Counted from the first letter of the stretch, positions 35,308 to 45,816 are shown. The stretch is DNA of 64,000 nt from Aliivibrio fischeri ATCC 7744 = JCM 18803 = DSM 507 (GCF_023983475.1 NZ_CP092712.1:1302001-1366000); one strand, 5' to 3'. Notes: a model not told the origin generated them from the sequence alone. Translations and numbers: made by a program.

Positions 35308-36684
35308 ATGAGAACAGAAATTGACTTAAATCAGCTACCTATTTCACTTGTCGGTGAAAGTACACCAGAGCCATTGCTGTATGCCTTTCAAAGAAAAGCA
35401 TCCGCTCATGCAGGGGGAGGCGCAACACCAATCTCGGCGGATTTGTTTAATGAGCGTTTTTCTTCCGTTTCATCGGAAACCACACAGATAAGTAAACATC
35501 GTTGCCTTTATGTACATATCCCTTTTTGTCGTGTGCGATGCACTTACTGCAATTTCTTTCAACACGCTTCAAGCAAGCAACTAGTACAAGAATATTTTGA
35601 TGCCTTATTAGTTGAGTTGAAATGGAAAGCACAGCTCGCTTGGACTCAAGCTGCGCCATTTCATGCGGTATATATTGGTGGTGGAACGCCTACGGATCTT
35701 ACTGCAGATCAAATTGAACAATTGGGTAAAGCCATTCGTTCTCAGTTCCCATTAACCCCTGATTGTGAAATTACGCTAGAAGGGCGAATTAACCGTTTTG
35801 ATGAAGAGATGTTTGATAAGTCATTAGAAGGTGGCTTTAATCGTTTTTCATTTGGCGTACAGAGTTTTAATACAAAAGTAAGACGCTCAGCCAAGAGGCT
35901 TGATGATAAAGAGTATGTATTACGTCGTATTCAAGAGTTAAGTGATTCAGAGCAAGCGCCCATTGTGGTTGATTTACTTTATGGCCTTCCTTATCAAACC
36001 TCCGAGATCTGGCAGCAAGATCTTAACGATTTTTTAGAGACAAACGCACATGGTGTTGATCTTTATCAGCTGATCGAAATGGGCGGAACCCCTATGAAAG
36101 GTATGATTGATAAAGGCAAATTGCCACAACCCGCATCAACCGAAGAAAAAGCCTATATGTATAAATATGGTGTGGAGTTCATGAACAAACATCATCTTAA
36201 TCGCTTGAGCGTTAACCATTGGGCACGCAGTAATCGTGAAAGAAGCATCTATAATAGTTTAGCTAAAACCACTGCAGAGGTATTGCCAGTGGGGTGTGGT
36301 GCTGGTGGTAATCTTGGCGGTGTAGGCATTATGCAACATCGAACGTTAGATGCGTATATTCAGTCAATTAACGCTCAACAAATGCCGATTGCAATGATGA
36401 CACAATCCGCTTCTTCAGCAGGATTATTCTCAATGATTAAAGCAGGGTTTGATCGTGGTGTTCTATCAAGAAAAGCATTAATGCAGCAGACGTCAGAGGA
36501 TGTTTATCAATACTTAATGCCATTATTTAAACAGTGGCAAAACAATGGATTAGTTAAGGTTAATGCCGATTATTTAAGTTTAACGCTAGCGGGTGAATTT
36601 TGGGCAGTGACTTTAGCACAAAGTGTGATATCCGCTTTATCAATGACGAACAAACAGCCTGTTTTTAATGAACATGCTGCATAA
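35308..36684 (+). CDS. hutW: Radical SAM heme-utilisation protein HutW
   Basis: 458 residues. Radical SAM Cys74-Cys78-Cys81 (CRVRCTYC) after LYVHIPF, then GGGTPTDL and the HemN-like core (FSFGVQSFNTKVRRSAKR). The ChuW/HutW group opens the heme ring anaerobically by radical methyl transfer, freeing iron without oxygen. Divergent from tonB; overlaps hutX by 17 nt. Start ATG at 35308. Confidence 0.92.
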   Translation: MRTEIDLNQLPISLVGESTPEPLLYAFQRKASAHAGGGATPISADLFNERFSSVSSETTQISKHRCLYVHIPFCRVRCTYCNFFQHASSKQLVQEYFDALLVELKWKAQLAWTQAAPFHAVYIGGGTPTDLTADQIEQLGKAIRSQFPLTPDCEITLEGRINRFDEEMFDKSLEGGFNRFSFGVQSFNTKVRRSAKRLDDKEYVLRRIQELSDSEQAPIVVDLLYGLPYQTSEIWQQDLNDFLETNAHGVDLYQLIEMGGTPMKGMIDKGKLPQPASTEEKAYMYKYGVEFMNKHHLNRLSVNHWARSNRERSIYNSLAKTTAEVLPVGCGAGGNLGGVGIMQHRTLDAYIQSINAQQMPIAMMTQSASSAGLFSMIKAGFDRGVLSRKALMQQTSEDVYQYLMPLFKQWQNNGLVKVNADYLSLTLAGEFWAVTLAQSVISALSMTNKQPVFNEHAA

Positions 36685-37204
36685 ATTTAATCAACATAAT
36701 AAGAGTATTCCAGTGAATAAACACGTTATCGAATTATTAGAAAATGACCCATCATTATTACCAAGTGATATTGCTAAGCAACTGTCTATTAGTGAATTCG
36801 AAGTGGTTAAATCATTACCTAAAGAGATGGTGACTATGGTTTCTGGCCTGAAAACCCAAGAGATTTTAGAAGGGCTAGTAGGTTTTGGTGATGTAACGAC
36901 CATCGTGCATTCATTTGGTTCTATCTTTGAAGTGAAAGCGCCGTTTCCAAAAGGGAAAGTTGCACATGGTTACTATAATCTGATGGGGCGAGAGGGGCAG
37001 TTACACGGTCACTTAAAATTAGATTTAATTCAAGATATCGCATTAATTAGCAAACCGTTCAGAGGGACAGAAAGTCATTACTTTGGCTTCTTTAATCATG
37101 AAGGGCATTCCGTATTTAAGATCTATTTAGGTCGAGATAAAAAGCGTCAACTTATTCCTGAACAAGTTGAAGCGTTTAATGTCTTAAAACAAGAATATAA
37201 ATAA
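36668..37204 (+). CDS. hutX: Intracellular heme carrier HutX
   Basis: 178 residues; V. cholerae HutX is of similar size. PSLLPSDIAKQLSISEFEVVKSLP near the N-terminus, then the beta-rich fold with GKVAHGYYNLMGREGQLHGHLK (two short halves). HutX binds heme and hands it to HutZ. The ATG at 36668 overlaps hutW; ATG 36674 is an alternative. Confidence 0.88.
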   Translation: MNMLHKFNQHNKSIPVNKHVIELLENDPSLLPSDIAKQLSISEFEVVKSLPKEMVTMVSGLKTQEILEGLVGFGDVTTIVHSFGSIFEVKAPFPKGKVAHGYYNLMGREGQLHGHLKLDLIQDIALISKPFRGTESHYFGFFNHEGHSVFKIYLGRDKKRQLIPEQVEAFNVLKQEYK

Positions 37205-37256
37205 AAAATAGTCAGCTCAGCATACAACTCAGCACCAAATTTAAAAGGAAAGAAAA

Positions 37257-37784
37257 ATGAACTCAAATGTTAAGCAGGAAAGATTACAAAGTCGTCTTGG
37301 CCCTGAAATTCAAGAGTTTCGAGACTCACGTAAAACCCTTCAATTAGCAACCGTAGATTGCGAAGGAAAGCCAAACGTAAGTTACGCACCTTTTGTTTTA
37401 TTAGAAGATGGTTACTATGTCTTGATCTCAGAGATCGCACGCCATGCAAGAAACCTGTTACAAAACCCAGATGTATCGTTAATGCTTGTCGAAGATGAAG
37501 ATTCATCGAAACAATTATTCGCTCGTAAAAGATTAACGTTTGATGCGACGGCGATTTTAATTGATAGAGAAGAAGCTAATTGGCAGCTTGCGGTTGATGA
37601 AATGAAACAACGCTTTGGCGATATTATCGACGGCTTGAGTTCGTTGGAAGACTTTAAAATGTTCCGTTTAAAACCCATTCAAGGATTGTTTGTAAAAGGA
37701 TTTGGTCAAGCATTTCAAGTAAGTGGTGATGATCTTGTCGACTTTGTTCACCTAGATGAAGGGCATAAGAAAAGAACTGCTTAA
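37257..37784 (+). CDS. hutZ: Heme-degrading protein HutZ
   Basis: 175 residues, split-barrel flavin-reductase-like fold (FRDSRKTLQLATVDCEGKPN, SYAPFVLLEDGYY). Counting from the ATG, Asp132 and His170 fall at exactly the numbers of the heme-ligand pair described for V. cholerae HutZ. It degrades heme with HutX as donor. AAAAGGAAAG upstream is a strong ribosome site. Last gene of hutWXZ, followed by a terminator. Confidence 0.92.
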   Translation: MNSNVKQERLQSRLGPEIQEFRDSRKTLQLATVDCEGKPNVSYAPFVLLEDGYYVLISEIARHARNLLQNPDVSLMLVEDEDSSKQLFARKRLTFDATAILIDREEANWQLAVDEMKQRFGDIIDGLSSLEDFKMFRLKPIQGLFVKGFGQAFQVSGDDLVDFVHLDEGHKKRTA

Positions 37785-37818
37785 TTCCAGCTACATAACA
37801 TCCATAGAATTTAAGACT

Positions 37819-37845
37819 AAAGCTCAATATTTTGAGCTTTTTCTG
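37819..37845 (+). terminator. Terminator after hutZ
   Basis: 9-bp stem AAAGCTCAA/TTGAGCTTT, 4-nt loop, T tract broken by one C. Confidence 0.8.
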
Positions 37846-38171
37846 TATCTGGAATACCATATTAATTGTAGTAAATTACGGGGCTCTCTAACTTGTTAAA
37901 ATGCTTGATAATTTCGTTGGCGTTTTTGATTATAAAATTGCAGAACATGTATTTATTATGATTGGTATCAGATCTCACTCGAAAAAGTAGTAAACAGAAT
38001 AAGTGACCAATAATTTTGGCATGAATTTTAGTTTGATTGATTTTCAAGCGTGGAAGTGCCGTCGATCGCATATTTATTCATCAAATTAGGAACTAAATAT
38101 TAACTTGATATCATTCAGTGTGAATTTTACTAAGTAACTGATTAATCTATTAATTAAGGGCTGAGTTGACC
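37846..38171. other. Intergenic stretch at the left edge of the T6SS cluster
   Basis: About 325 bp, AT-rich, between the hutZ terminator and vgrG. No recognisable gene, repeat end or integrase remnant. A 69-codon minus-strand frame (37862-38071) has no homology that I recognise. The vgrG promoter must lie here. Confidence 0.5.
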
Positions 38172-40223
38172 ATGCAGGATGCAAATCAATCAAAGTTTGA
38201 GTTGAACGTAACCACGGTAGATATACCGCTCCAAGTCTATGAATTTACAGGTGAAGAAAAAATAGGTGAAAGTTACCAATTTGACGTTACTTTTATCTGC
38301 GAAGATCCCGATCTTATTTTAGAACAGTGGTTGCAACTGCCTGCACGACTAAGTATCTATGGATATAATGCAAATAGTGATGTCAATACTCGTTATGTTC
38401 ATGGTGTTATTCAATCCATGGAGCAGATCAGTACATCATTTAGATTTAGCACGTATCGATTGTCGTTAGTTCCAGTATTTTCTCTATTATCACTTCGTCA
38501 CAATTATCAGATTTTTCAACACAAACCAGTACATGACATCATTTCTGAAATTTATTCTAAAGCAGGCATTTTAAATCATCATTATGAAATTGAACTTCAT
38601 CATGTTCATGAATACCGAGATTATTGTGTGCAATATGGTGAAACTGATACGCAATTTATACAGCGTTTAATGGCTGAAGAAGGATTAATTTCCTACTTTG
38701 AACATACAGAGTCGCAATCTAAATTAATTATTTCCGATGGTAAAGAAACACACACTAATCTCCATGAACTTGAATTTATGCCTGAAAATGGCATGGTTCA
38801 GGAGAGTGATGTTATTTATTCTTTGGCTAAAGAACAGAACATTCAAATCGGTAAATATGCAATAAAAGATTATGTTTTTCAGCAACCAAAGCAAATGATT
38901 AACGCTGAAAAGAGTACAGAGCAAGTAGAAGATACTGCGAGTGAAGAGGCGTTAGAGTGTTACGATTATCAAGCATTAAATCAAGCCAACCTTTATCTTG
39001 AAAGAAAACGCACTAATCAAATCGTATTGCATGGAGAGAGTGACAGTCCGCAATTAATACCAGGCTATTTTCAACCTATCTCTCATCATCCGATAGAAGA
39101 GTGGAATACTAATTGGTTAATTACTTCAGTGAATTATGAAGGGAGGCAACCGCAAGTGCTAGAAGAACTTGCAGAGGGAACCTCTCATTTTGAATCTCGT
39201 TTTCAATGTATTCCTTGGTCAGTTCCTTACCGTCTAGCAAAAATAGAGAAACCTCGCATTCATAATATTGATACCGCAATAGTAACGGGTCCTGAGAATG
39301 AAGAGATCTATTGTGATGAATATGGGCGAGTAAAAGTGCAATTTCATTGGGATAGAAATGGTCAAGCGGATGAGAAAACAAGTTGTTGGCTTCGTACCTC
39401 ACAAGGCTGGGCTGGTAATCAATACGGTCAATTTGTACTACCAAGAATAGGACACGAGGTGATCGTTAGTTTTATTCAGGGAGATCCCGATAAACCCATC
39501 ATCACAGGTTCATTGTATAACGGGGATAATAAACCACCATACACATTGCCAGAGCATAAAACACGCAGCACATTTAAAACATCAAGCTCAATTGGTGCAG
39601 ATAATTTTAATGAATTACGTTTTGATGATAAAAATGCGTCAGAGCAGATCTATATTCATGCGGCGAAAGACATGGATAGTCAAATTCAAAACAACCGTAC
39701 TAGTGAGATATTTAATGATGATCACTCTGTTGTGCATCATGATCAATTTCATCAAATCACCAAAGATAATCATCTGACTGTGCAATCAGATAATTTAAGC
39801 TCAATTAAAGGTGACGCACACCAGCAAGTATTAGGCTCTGTTCAACAAAAGATCCAAGGCAGTCGGCTTGAACAAATAGGCACAGAATTACACATTAAGG
39901 TGGGTAATAAAGCGGTCCTTGATGCTGGCAGTGAGCTGACCATCACCACAGGCAGCAGTACCATGAAACTTGATTCTGGTGGTATTCATCTATTGGGGAC
40001 GGCCATTGATTTAAATAAAGGCGGCAGTGCAGGAAGCGGTAGTGGATATGCAGGTATTACAGCTACACAACCTATTATGAAGCAGAGTGAAACGGCAGGC
40101 AGTGCGGCTGCAATCGCAACGGCCTCTGAATACACAAGAAGTAAAATTAACGCTGCTCATCAGATAGAAGCACTAAAGACATCGGATCCTGTTTGTGAAG
40201 AATGTGAACAAGAGCAGGAATAA
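38172..40223 (+). CDS. vgrG: T6SS spike protein VgrG (TssI)
   Basis: 683 residues from ATG 38172; an in-frame TTG at 38166 has better spacing to AAGGG and cannot be excluded. Gp27-like base (LQVYEFTGEEKIGESYQFDV...), gp5-like OB fold (GPENEEIYCDEYGRVKVQFHWDR, SFIQGDPDKPIITGSLYNG in parts) and the repeated beta-helix needle (NHLTVQSDNLSSIKGDAHQQV). After the needle only about 60 residues remain, ending in CEECEQEQE, so there is no enzymatic extension: this VgrG is a carrier. By position it delivers the VasX-like toxin two genes on. Confidence 0.95.
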   Translation: MQDANQSKFELNVTTVDIPLQVYEFTGEEKIGESYQFDVTFICEDPDLILEQWLQLPARLSIYGYNANSDVNTRYVHGVIQSMEQISTSFRFSTYRLSLVPVFSLLSLRHNYQIFQHKPVHDIISEIYSKAGILNHHYEIELHHVHEYRDYCVQYGETDTQFIQRLMAEEGLISYFEHTESQSKLIISDGKETHTNLHELEFMPENGMVQESDVIYSLAKEQNIQIGKYAIKDYVFQQPKQMINAEKSTEQVEDTASEEALECYDYQALNQANLYLERKRTNQIVLHGESDSPQLIPGYFQPISHHPIEEWNTNWLITSVNYEGRQPQVLEELAEGTSHFESRFQCIPWSVPYRLAKIEKPRIHNIDTAIVTGPENEEIYCDEYGRVKVQFHWDRNGQADEKTSCWLRTSQGWAGNQYGQFVLPRIGHEVIVSFIQGDPDKPIITGSLYNGDNKPPYTLPEHKTRSTFKTSSSIGADNFNELRFDDKNASEQIYIHAAKDMDSQIQNNRTSEIFNDDHSVVHHDQFHQITKDNHLTVQSDNLSSIKGDAHQQVLGSVQQKIQGSRLEQIGTELHIKVGNKAVLDAGSELTITTGSSTMKLDSGGIHLLGTAIDLNKGGSAGSGSGYAGITATQPIMKQSETAGSAAAIATASEYTRSKINAAHQIEALKTSDPVCEECEQEQE

Positions 40224-40228
40224 GAATA

Positions 40229-41083
40229 ATGGAAATGCAGTGTTTTGATTCTCTGAATATTGATGACTTCACCTCCTTTTATTTGATGCTAGACACATGT
40301 CAGAGAGCAGACGTATTAAAAGAATTATATCAATTAGATACGGTGATTGAGCAAGAGCCTCTTTATTTGTATGAGCCTTGGAATGACATGATATCTGTCT
40401 CTCCTTATTTGGTAAAAGCAACGCCTGTTATTGCACAGTGGTTTGACAGTCAACGTGGTCAGCTAGACGGTTTCTTATTCAGTTCGGCGTTAGATCTAGA
40501 AAGCCTTGCAGAGCATTTAAGAGGCGTGATTAAGGTTCAGTCGCCTTACGGTTCATCCATCATATTGAAATCTGCGCATTCAGGGTGTGCCAATGTTTTA
40601 TTCTCGACAGGAACTGATTGGTATTGGCAACACATTGATGAAGTTTGGCTTCCATATAAAAAGGGATGGGCGCATTACTTATCGCCTTGCTCTGAGATGA
40701 AAAGTGTCAAACCTTATCGTTTAACGGACGAACAATGGCAAGCGTTAGGAGAGTTAGTAACTGAAAATGCCTATGCCCATGTGCTTAATCATGTAGAGCA
40801 CTTCTTCCCACATTGTTTAGTGGACGTGACAGATAAACAAAAATGGATTCAGTATTGGTTTGAGGCCGCTTATAGCAGAGGGTTTCAAAATGAATCTGAC
40901 GTCTGTCTATTTATGAATGTGATGGGCTATTTAGGAAAAGAAGCGATCACAACCGATAAATATCCAAAAATCACAGAATTGATTTATCAAACATCACAGC
41001 AAACCCCATCACAAAGAATTAAACAAGCGGCTGATTTAGCCTATCAATATCGTCAATCTATGCAAAAGGATTTACAAGAATGA
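40229..41083 (+). CDS. DUF4123 T6SS effector adaptor/chaperone
   Basis: 284 residues. The N-terminal half (FYLMLDTCQRADVLKELYQL, PYLVKATPVIAQWFDSQ, FLFSSALDLESLAEHLRGV) matches DUF4123, the Tap/TEC adaptor that loads an effector on its VgrG. It sits 5 bp after vgrG and overlaps the toxin start by 4 nt (ATGA). Equivalent in place to VasW of V. cholerae. Confidence 0.9.
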   Translation: MEMQCFDSLNIDDFTSFYLMLDTCQRADVLKELYQLDTVIEQEPLYLYEPWNDMISVSPYLVKATPVIAQWFDSQRGQLDGFLFSSALDLESLAEHLRGVIKVQSPYGSSIILKSAHSGCANVLFSTGTDWYWQHIDEVWLPYKKGWAHYLSPCSEMKSVKPYRLTDEQWQALGELVTENAYAHVLNHVEHFFPHCLVDVTDKQKWIQYWFEAAYSRGFQNESDVCLFMNVMGYLGKEAITTDKYPKITELIYQTSQQTPSQRIKQAADLAYQYRQSMQKDLQE

Positions 41084-44000
41084 GCGAAGAAAACAATGCA
41101 GCCAAATGTGGCAATAAAAAAGACGCAAAAAACCCAGCAGGGTCTTGCCCTGTAAAGTTTGGCGTTATTGACATTGTTCCAGTTCGTTATGCGATTGATG
41201 ATATGGATGATGAAGAGAAAGAGCAAAAACACCCATTGCTTGATACCCATAAAGGGAACGGTTTTTTTGATGTTGCTCATTCAAAATATACATTAAGACA
41301 ATTAAGAGACGGTTGGCTTTACGTTTATAGCAATAAAGATAAAACCTTTCATGAATATCAGGTAAAAGGCACTCAATTCATTAAGATTGATTGGGGCTCA
41401 AATGAAGCCGATAAAGCACCAGAAGAGAGAGGGCAAGCAGGAGAGGCTAAAAGCTGTTTGTCTTACTCTAAGAATGACACATTAACCATATCATTTTCTC
41501 ACCAACGCTGGACATGGCGTTTATGTGAGCACATGCGTTCAAATAACCAGTGTCGCAATGAATGGATGCGAACTGTCGACTTAAAAACCTATTCAAACAC
41601 ATTAGAGATAGAACACGGTGGTGGCATGCGTGATTTTGTTCATGCTGTTGCTGATATTGGAACTCCCAAACCCTCCGATGTCTTGTTTGAAAAAACATGT
41701 TCCCCATTAAAAGACGATGATCCTTCTGATGATGAGTTTCATCTCGCTACTCATAAGAAACCCGTATTAGAAACCGATTATCAATGCGATTTATTAGAAA
41801 AGAACAGCGCTTTGTATATCGCACTGGATGATCAGTTGGCAGATATAACGGATTTGTTTTTGAAGTTGTCAGAAACATACGTGCGTATTGTTGAACTACA
41901 AGGAACAGAGGAGGATGAGTACAAAGCTCAAATGGCTGAATTAACACGATCTTTAGCAAGGGTAACATTTAGTGATGATCAACTTCCTGAACATATTAAA
42001 TCAGATCCAATTGAACGGTTAAAGCTAGAAATAGAGATAAATGAGTATTTATACCAAGAGCAAAATGTCCAACAATCTTCAGCATCTTATGAATATCATG
42101 TCGGCGAAGGGGTAGAAAATACCTCATGGTATAAGGCGTTAGAAGCGAAAAAACAAGCCATAAAAGAGCGGTTTAATTTTGAAATTAAAAAGGAACATAC
42201 TTCTCAGTGGAAAAGGCAATATCGAAATTTTGATGAAATTCGATGGAATGAATTAAATGAATACCTATTTGAGCAATACGATAAATTATCAGAATTAGAA
42301 ACATTAAATAGTAAGTTAGTTTATCAACATAAAGAGGTAACCGATGCCATTGAACAGATGGGTATCAATCCTATGTATTTTGGAATTGATAACCAAACAG
42401 AGGTTGGTCAACGTTATTTATCCGAACTATTTTCACCAATAACCGTTGAGCTTGTTCAATCGGCTTTTAATGTTCCGGAAATTAAGCATTATTTAGAAAA
42501 AATGCTAGATCTGAGTTACCCAAACAATTTATTAGCATTAGCCCCGTTTGCTTATTCAAAAGAAGTGGTGGATGAGTTAACTACTTACTCTGAAGGTGGG
42601 GCTGCACTTAATATGAGCAGCCCAAGCGACATGATCGCACTGCATACTCGGTTATCAGAATTCGATACATTAACAGGTGACGTAAGAATTCAAGATTCTG
42701 ATTGGTACAAGTTGCTTCATATCGATATTAAAGCCGTTTTTGCCGCATTTATTGCCAGTAATAAAGCCAATCCGATACTGCAATTTCGACCTTCGATGGA
42801 GATGCTCAACGCAATTCAACCTCGTACTAATCAATTCAGTGTACTTAGTTTTATGACTCGCTTCAGAGTTCTCATCATGGAAAATCTAGCAGATAGCCAT
42901 TTTATTGTTTCTGTAAACCCTAATTACCCTAAAGAACTGGCGGCATTTAATAAAAAATATGATCAGTTTTTATTATCTAACAGTAAAACAATGGCTGCGA
43001 TTATTCGGAAAGAACAATTTGCAGCGGTGCTAGTACAAAAAGCGTCTGAATTTATTTCAGAGAACATGCCTCAAATGCTTAAGGTTTCGCAAAATGGATC
43101 AAGCTTAAATATAAAAGGAGCAATCAATAAAGGTGTAGCAGATAGTTGGGCTGCATATAAGAATACAAAGGCAGATCTTGTTAGTTTTTCGGAAAGGAAG
43201 TGGAAAGGATCAGCAAGTTGGAATGGGGCTGTTGCAGCATTAAACATTTGGAACTCAATAACCGTTTTTTCAAATTTACTTCAAAGAAACCAAGAGAGTA
43301 AGACGACAGAGGAATATAAATCAGTCGTCGCGGAGCTTGTTTATACGGCTTCTTGGACAGTAAATTCGTGCGCCTTGGTATCAAGAGACGCGGCATGGGC
43401 TGAAGTGATGAAAGATAAGCGTTTATTAGAACTACAGAGGAAGCAAGCACTTAAAGCAAATAAAAAACTCATTACTAAATTTGTAAATCTAACTCGATTA
43501 GTAGCTGTTACTGGATTAATTGCCAGTGTATCTGAAATTTATTATGTCTATAAGCGCTTAGATAGTCCTCTTTTATCAAAAGAAGAAAGGATGGCAGAAA
43601 TTCTAAAATCAGGATCATTAGTAGGCCAAGCATTTATTTATTCTACTCAATTAATATCATGTTTTATGAATGGAACCATTGGTGCTATTTTTGCTCCTTG
43701 GATGGTTATAGGGTTGGTTATTTTTGGTGTAATTTATATTGCTGCAACGGTATTCATTAATATGTTTAAACGAACTGATATGGAGTTGTGGTTAGTGCAA
43801 TCAATATGGGGAGCAAAGACGGCTAAGTGGTCACCAGAAATTGAATTAGTTAACTTGCAAAACATATTAAATAAACCAGTAGCCCAGATAAACACTGGAA
43901 TAGTTAGAACGTATCAGTCAATTTCTGATTCAGACAAACAATGGACATTAACAATTGAGTTACCTGATTACTTATCTGATAAATGGTTTGGAATTAAAGT

Positions 44001-44340
44001 GATTAAAAGCACATCTAAAAAAGCAATAAAACATTATAATTTCATTGGAAATAATGAGGTCAACCAATCAGAAGTTGAAGCCAACTTCACTAAAGTAAAC
44101 AATGATAATAATTGTTATAAAATGAAAATTGAACGTAACAATTCAGAAGTTATTTCCAATATAACCATTTATTTAGATGTTTTAGCTAATAGAACTCCTC
44201 ATGTTATTTCTTATTCTGGATTTCAAGGTGGTAGTGGAGATATAAAGCTAAATGTAAATAAGGTTATTTCATTTAATGATTATTTAAAAAAAGAAAATTT
44301 AGATATGGAGATTGTGAGGTTAAATAATGCTAACTCATAA
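41080..44340 (+). CDS. vasX: VasX-like T6SS pore-forming effector
   Basis: 1086 residues, very close to the size of V. cholerae VasX. The N-terminus (CPVKFGVIDIVPVRYAID..., YTLRQLRDGWLYVYSN) fits the VasX N-terminal / BTH_I2691-type region. Residues about 230-640 are mostly helical and charged. The C-terminal third has hydrophobic helices near 805-826 (LVAVTGLIASVSEIYYVY) and 845-898 (GAIFAPWMVIGLVIFGVIYI), expected for insertion into the target inner membrane, then a beta-rich tail. The last 14 nt overlap the first immunity-like gene. Delivered by VgrG; protein target bacteria versus eukaryotes unknown. Confidence 0.87.
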   Translation: MSEENNAAKCGNKKDAKNPAGSCPVKFGVIDIVPVRYAIDDMDDEEKEQKHPLLDTHKGNGFFDVAHSKYTLRQLRDGWLYVYSNKDKTFHEYQVKGTQFIKIDWGSNEADKAPEERGQAGEAKSCLSYSKNDTLTISFSHQRWTWRLCEHMRSNNQCRNEWMRTVDLKTYSNTLEIEHGGGMRDFVHAVADIGTPKPSDVLFEKTCSPLKDDDPSDDEFHLATHKKPVLETDYQCDLLEKNSALYIALDDQLADITDLFLKLSETYVRIVELQGTEEDEYKAQMAELTRSLARVTFSDDQLPEHIKSDPIERLKLEIEINEYLYQEQNVQQSSASYEYHVGEGVENTSWYKALEAKKQAIKERFNFEIKKEHTSQWKRQYRNFDEIRWNELNEYLFEQYDKLSELETLNSKLVYQHKEVTDAIEQMGINPMYFGIDNQTEVGQRYLSELFSPITVELVQSAFNVPEIKHYLEKMLDLSYPNNLLALAPFAYSKEVVDELTTYSEGGAALNMSSPSDMIALHTRLSEFDTLTGDVRIQDSDWYKLLHIDIKAVFAAFIASNKANPILQFRPSMEMLNAIQPRTNQFSVLSFMTRFRVLIMENLADSHFIVSVNPNYPKELAAFNKKYDQFLLSNSKTMAAIIRKEQFAAVLVQKASEFISENMPQMLKVSQNGSSLNIKGAINKGVADSWAAYKNTKADLVSFSERKWKGSASWNGAVAALNIWNSITVFSNLLQRNQESKTTEEYKSVVAELVYTASWTVNSCALVSRDAAWAEVMKDKRLLELQRKQALKANKKLITKFVNLTRLVAVTGLIASVSEIYYVYKRLDSPLLSKEERMAEILKSGSLVGQAFIYSTQLISCFMNGTIGAIFAPWMVIGLVIFGVIYIAATVFINMFKRTDMELWLVQSIWGAKTAKWSPEIELVNLQNILNKPVAQINTGIVRTYQSISDSDKQWTLTIELPDYLSDKWFGIKVIKSTSKKAIKHYNFIGNNEVNQSEVEANFTKVNNDNNCYKMKIERNNSEVISNITIYLDVLANRTPHVISYSGFQGGSGDIKLNVNKVISFNDYLKKENLDMEIVRLNNANS

Positions 44341-45058
44341 AGATATAGATAATAACGATAAAATAGAAACCATGAGAATGGATTTATACAACGAAGAAGT
44401 GCTTTATGAGTATGAAACCATAGAGCATCAATATTTGGGATATTTTGCTGGTGTTGGTTTTTTTAGTGTTATGAGTTGGATGTTATATGACTTTAGTCAA
44501 GATATGCTAGATACAGGTGGTGTGGTGGCATTTAGTTTACTTACCATTTTCATGACATTGTTTTTTATCTTTTTTGGTTCTGCAGACATAAAGCGGGTTT
44601 ACAAATTCACTAAAAACGGAATAGTAACTGAGAAGGCAGATGTGGTACCAGAGTACGCTTATCAATGCATACGAATGATAGGTCGAGTGGGTGTCGTTGT
44701 ATGTTTGATTGCCGTTGTTTTTGTTGGCCCTATGGCGTTCATTGGAGCTGGGACCAGTGCGTTACTCTCATTTAAACTGGTTAACTTTAGACTGAAACCT
44801 ATGTTGTTTGAAAGTTTGTATTTTGATGAATCAGTAATAATAAAATCATCAAAGATAAATTATATAACGGTCGTTCCCAATGCTAACTTTCTATTGTCGT
44901 TAAATGGTCTTTTTTGTAATAAAGAAAATGTAGATGATATTTTTAATACCTTGAGGGAATTCTACCCAAATGGTTATTTTTATGAGGTAGAGGAAGAAGA
45001 TGATATTTATGAGCATGAAAAATTTAAAGAGTTCTTACATCCAATGGATCAAGATTGA
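44327..45058 (+). CDS. Putative immunity membrane protein, type A copy 1
   Basis: 243 residues starting MLTHKDIDNNDKIETMRM. Two or three hydrophobic spans: about 38-55, 65-83 and a long one at 115-145 with VGPMAFIGAGTSALLSFK. It overlaps the toxin stop by 14 nt. By position it corresponds to TsiV2, the VasX immunity protein. It is about 70% identical by eye to copy 2 at 45803, with divergence concentrated at about residues 43-75 and 170-230. Confidence 0.75.
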   Translation: MLTHKDIDNNDKIETMRMDLYNEEVLYEYETIEHQYLGYFAGVGFFSVMSWMLYDFSQDMLDTGGVVAFSLLTIFMTLFFIFFGSADIKRVYKFTKNGIVTEKADVVPEYAYQCIRMIGRVGVVVCLIAVVFVGPMAFIGAGTSALLSFKLVNFRLKPMLFESLYFDESVIIKSSKINYITVVPNANFLLSLNGLFCNKENVDDIFNTLREFYPNGYFYEVEEEDDIYEHEKFKEFLHPMDQD

Positions 45059-45087
45059 TGTGAAATAGTAAGGGATGAAGTTAAATA

Positions 45088-45816
45088 ATGCATGATAAAG
45101 ACAATGAATTAGAACTTGAGCGTGAACTTCATGAGTTACCTATTATTTATCAATGGGAAGCTATTAGGTGCGATAGAGCTAGTTATGCTTTGCGCTGGAT
45201 GATTGCTATTGGCTCGTCATTAATTGTTTATGGTGGCCTATATTTACTAATTAAAGATAGCGAAACGATAATTCCATTATTGCTAATGGGCATAGCTATG
45301 GCATTAGTATCGCGTTATTTATTTCTGGCAGATAATCAACATCATTATTTTTTAACGAAAAAAGGTATTCACTTTACAACAGAGCAGATAATCCCTGAAA
45401 TGGCGTATAAAGTGATGAGAGGTTTTGCTTGGTTTGGTGTGGCGGTAAGTTTTTTTGCTGTAACTATAATAGGGCCAATGGCTTTTATTGGAGCTGGCGC
45501 TTGTGCATTGCTGTCATTTAAAATGACTGGTTTTAAATCAGTACCTCGCAGTTCTTTTGTATATTTTGTAGATGAATATACTGTATTTGATATTCAGAAA
45601 GAAAATACTTTTTCAATAATAAGTCATCCACATGATATATATGATTCATGTTATCGCTTGTATTATTTTCTTGAAGATAGAAATGAAATAAAAAAACAAT
45701 TACTTCAGGTGATTAAAAAAAGTCATTATAAAATCATTAACCATCCAGATGATATTTATGACTATGCTCCATTTGAACCCTCTGAAAACCTGAACATAAA
45801 CAATGCTAACTCATAA
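45088..45816 (+). CDS. Putative immunity membrane protein, type B copy 1
   Basis: 242 residues, MHDKDNELELERELHELP. Same layout as type A, and the shared signature IGPMAFIGAGACALLSFK, so A and B are distant paralogues. Its C-terminus ends ENLNINNANS, which copies the end of the toxin (RLNNANS) because the gene overlaps the next type A gene exactly as the toxin overlaps the first: the scar of the tandem duplication. Start preceded by AAGGGATGAAG. Immunity function inferred from position. Confidence 0.72.
   Translation: MHDKDNELELERELHELPIIYQWEAIRCDRASYALRWMIAIGSSLIVYGGLYLLIKDSETIIPLLLMGIAMALVSRYLFLADNQHHYFLTKKGIHFTTEQIIPEMAYKVMRGFAWFGVAVSFFAVTIIGPMAFIGAGACALLSFKMTGFKSVPRSSFVYFVDEYTVFDIQKENTFSIISHPHDIYDSCYRLYYFLEDRNEIKKQLLQVIKKSHYKIINHPDDIYDYAPFEPSENLNINNANS

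Noticed and set aside
37862-38071. 69-codon minus-strand frame before vgrG
   Set aside because: No recognisable homology, AT-driven composition, no ribosome site; not clearly an IS remnant either.
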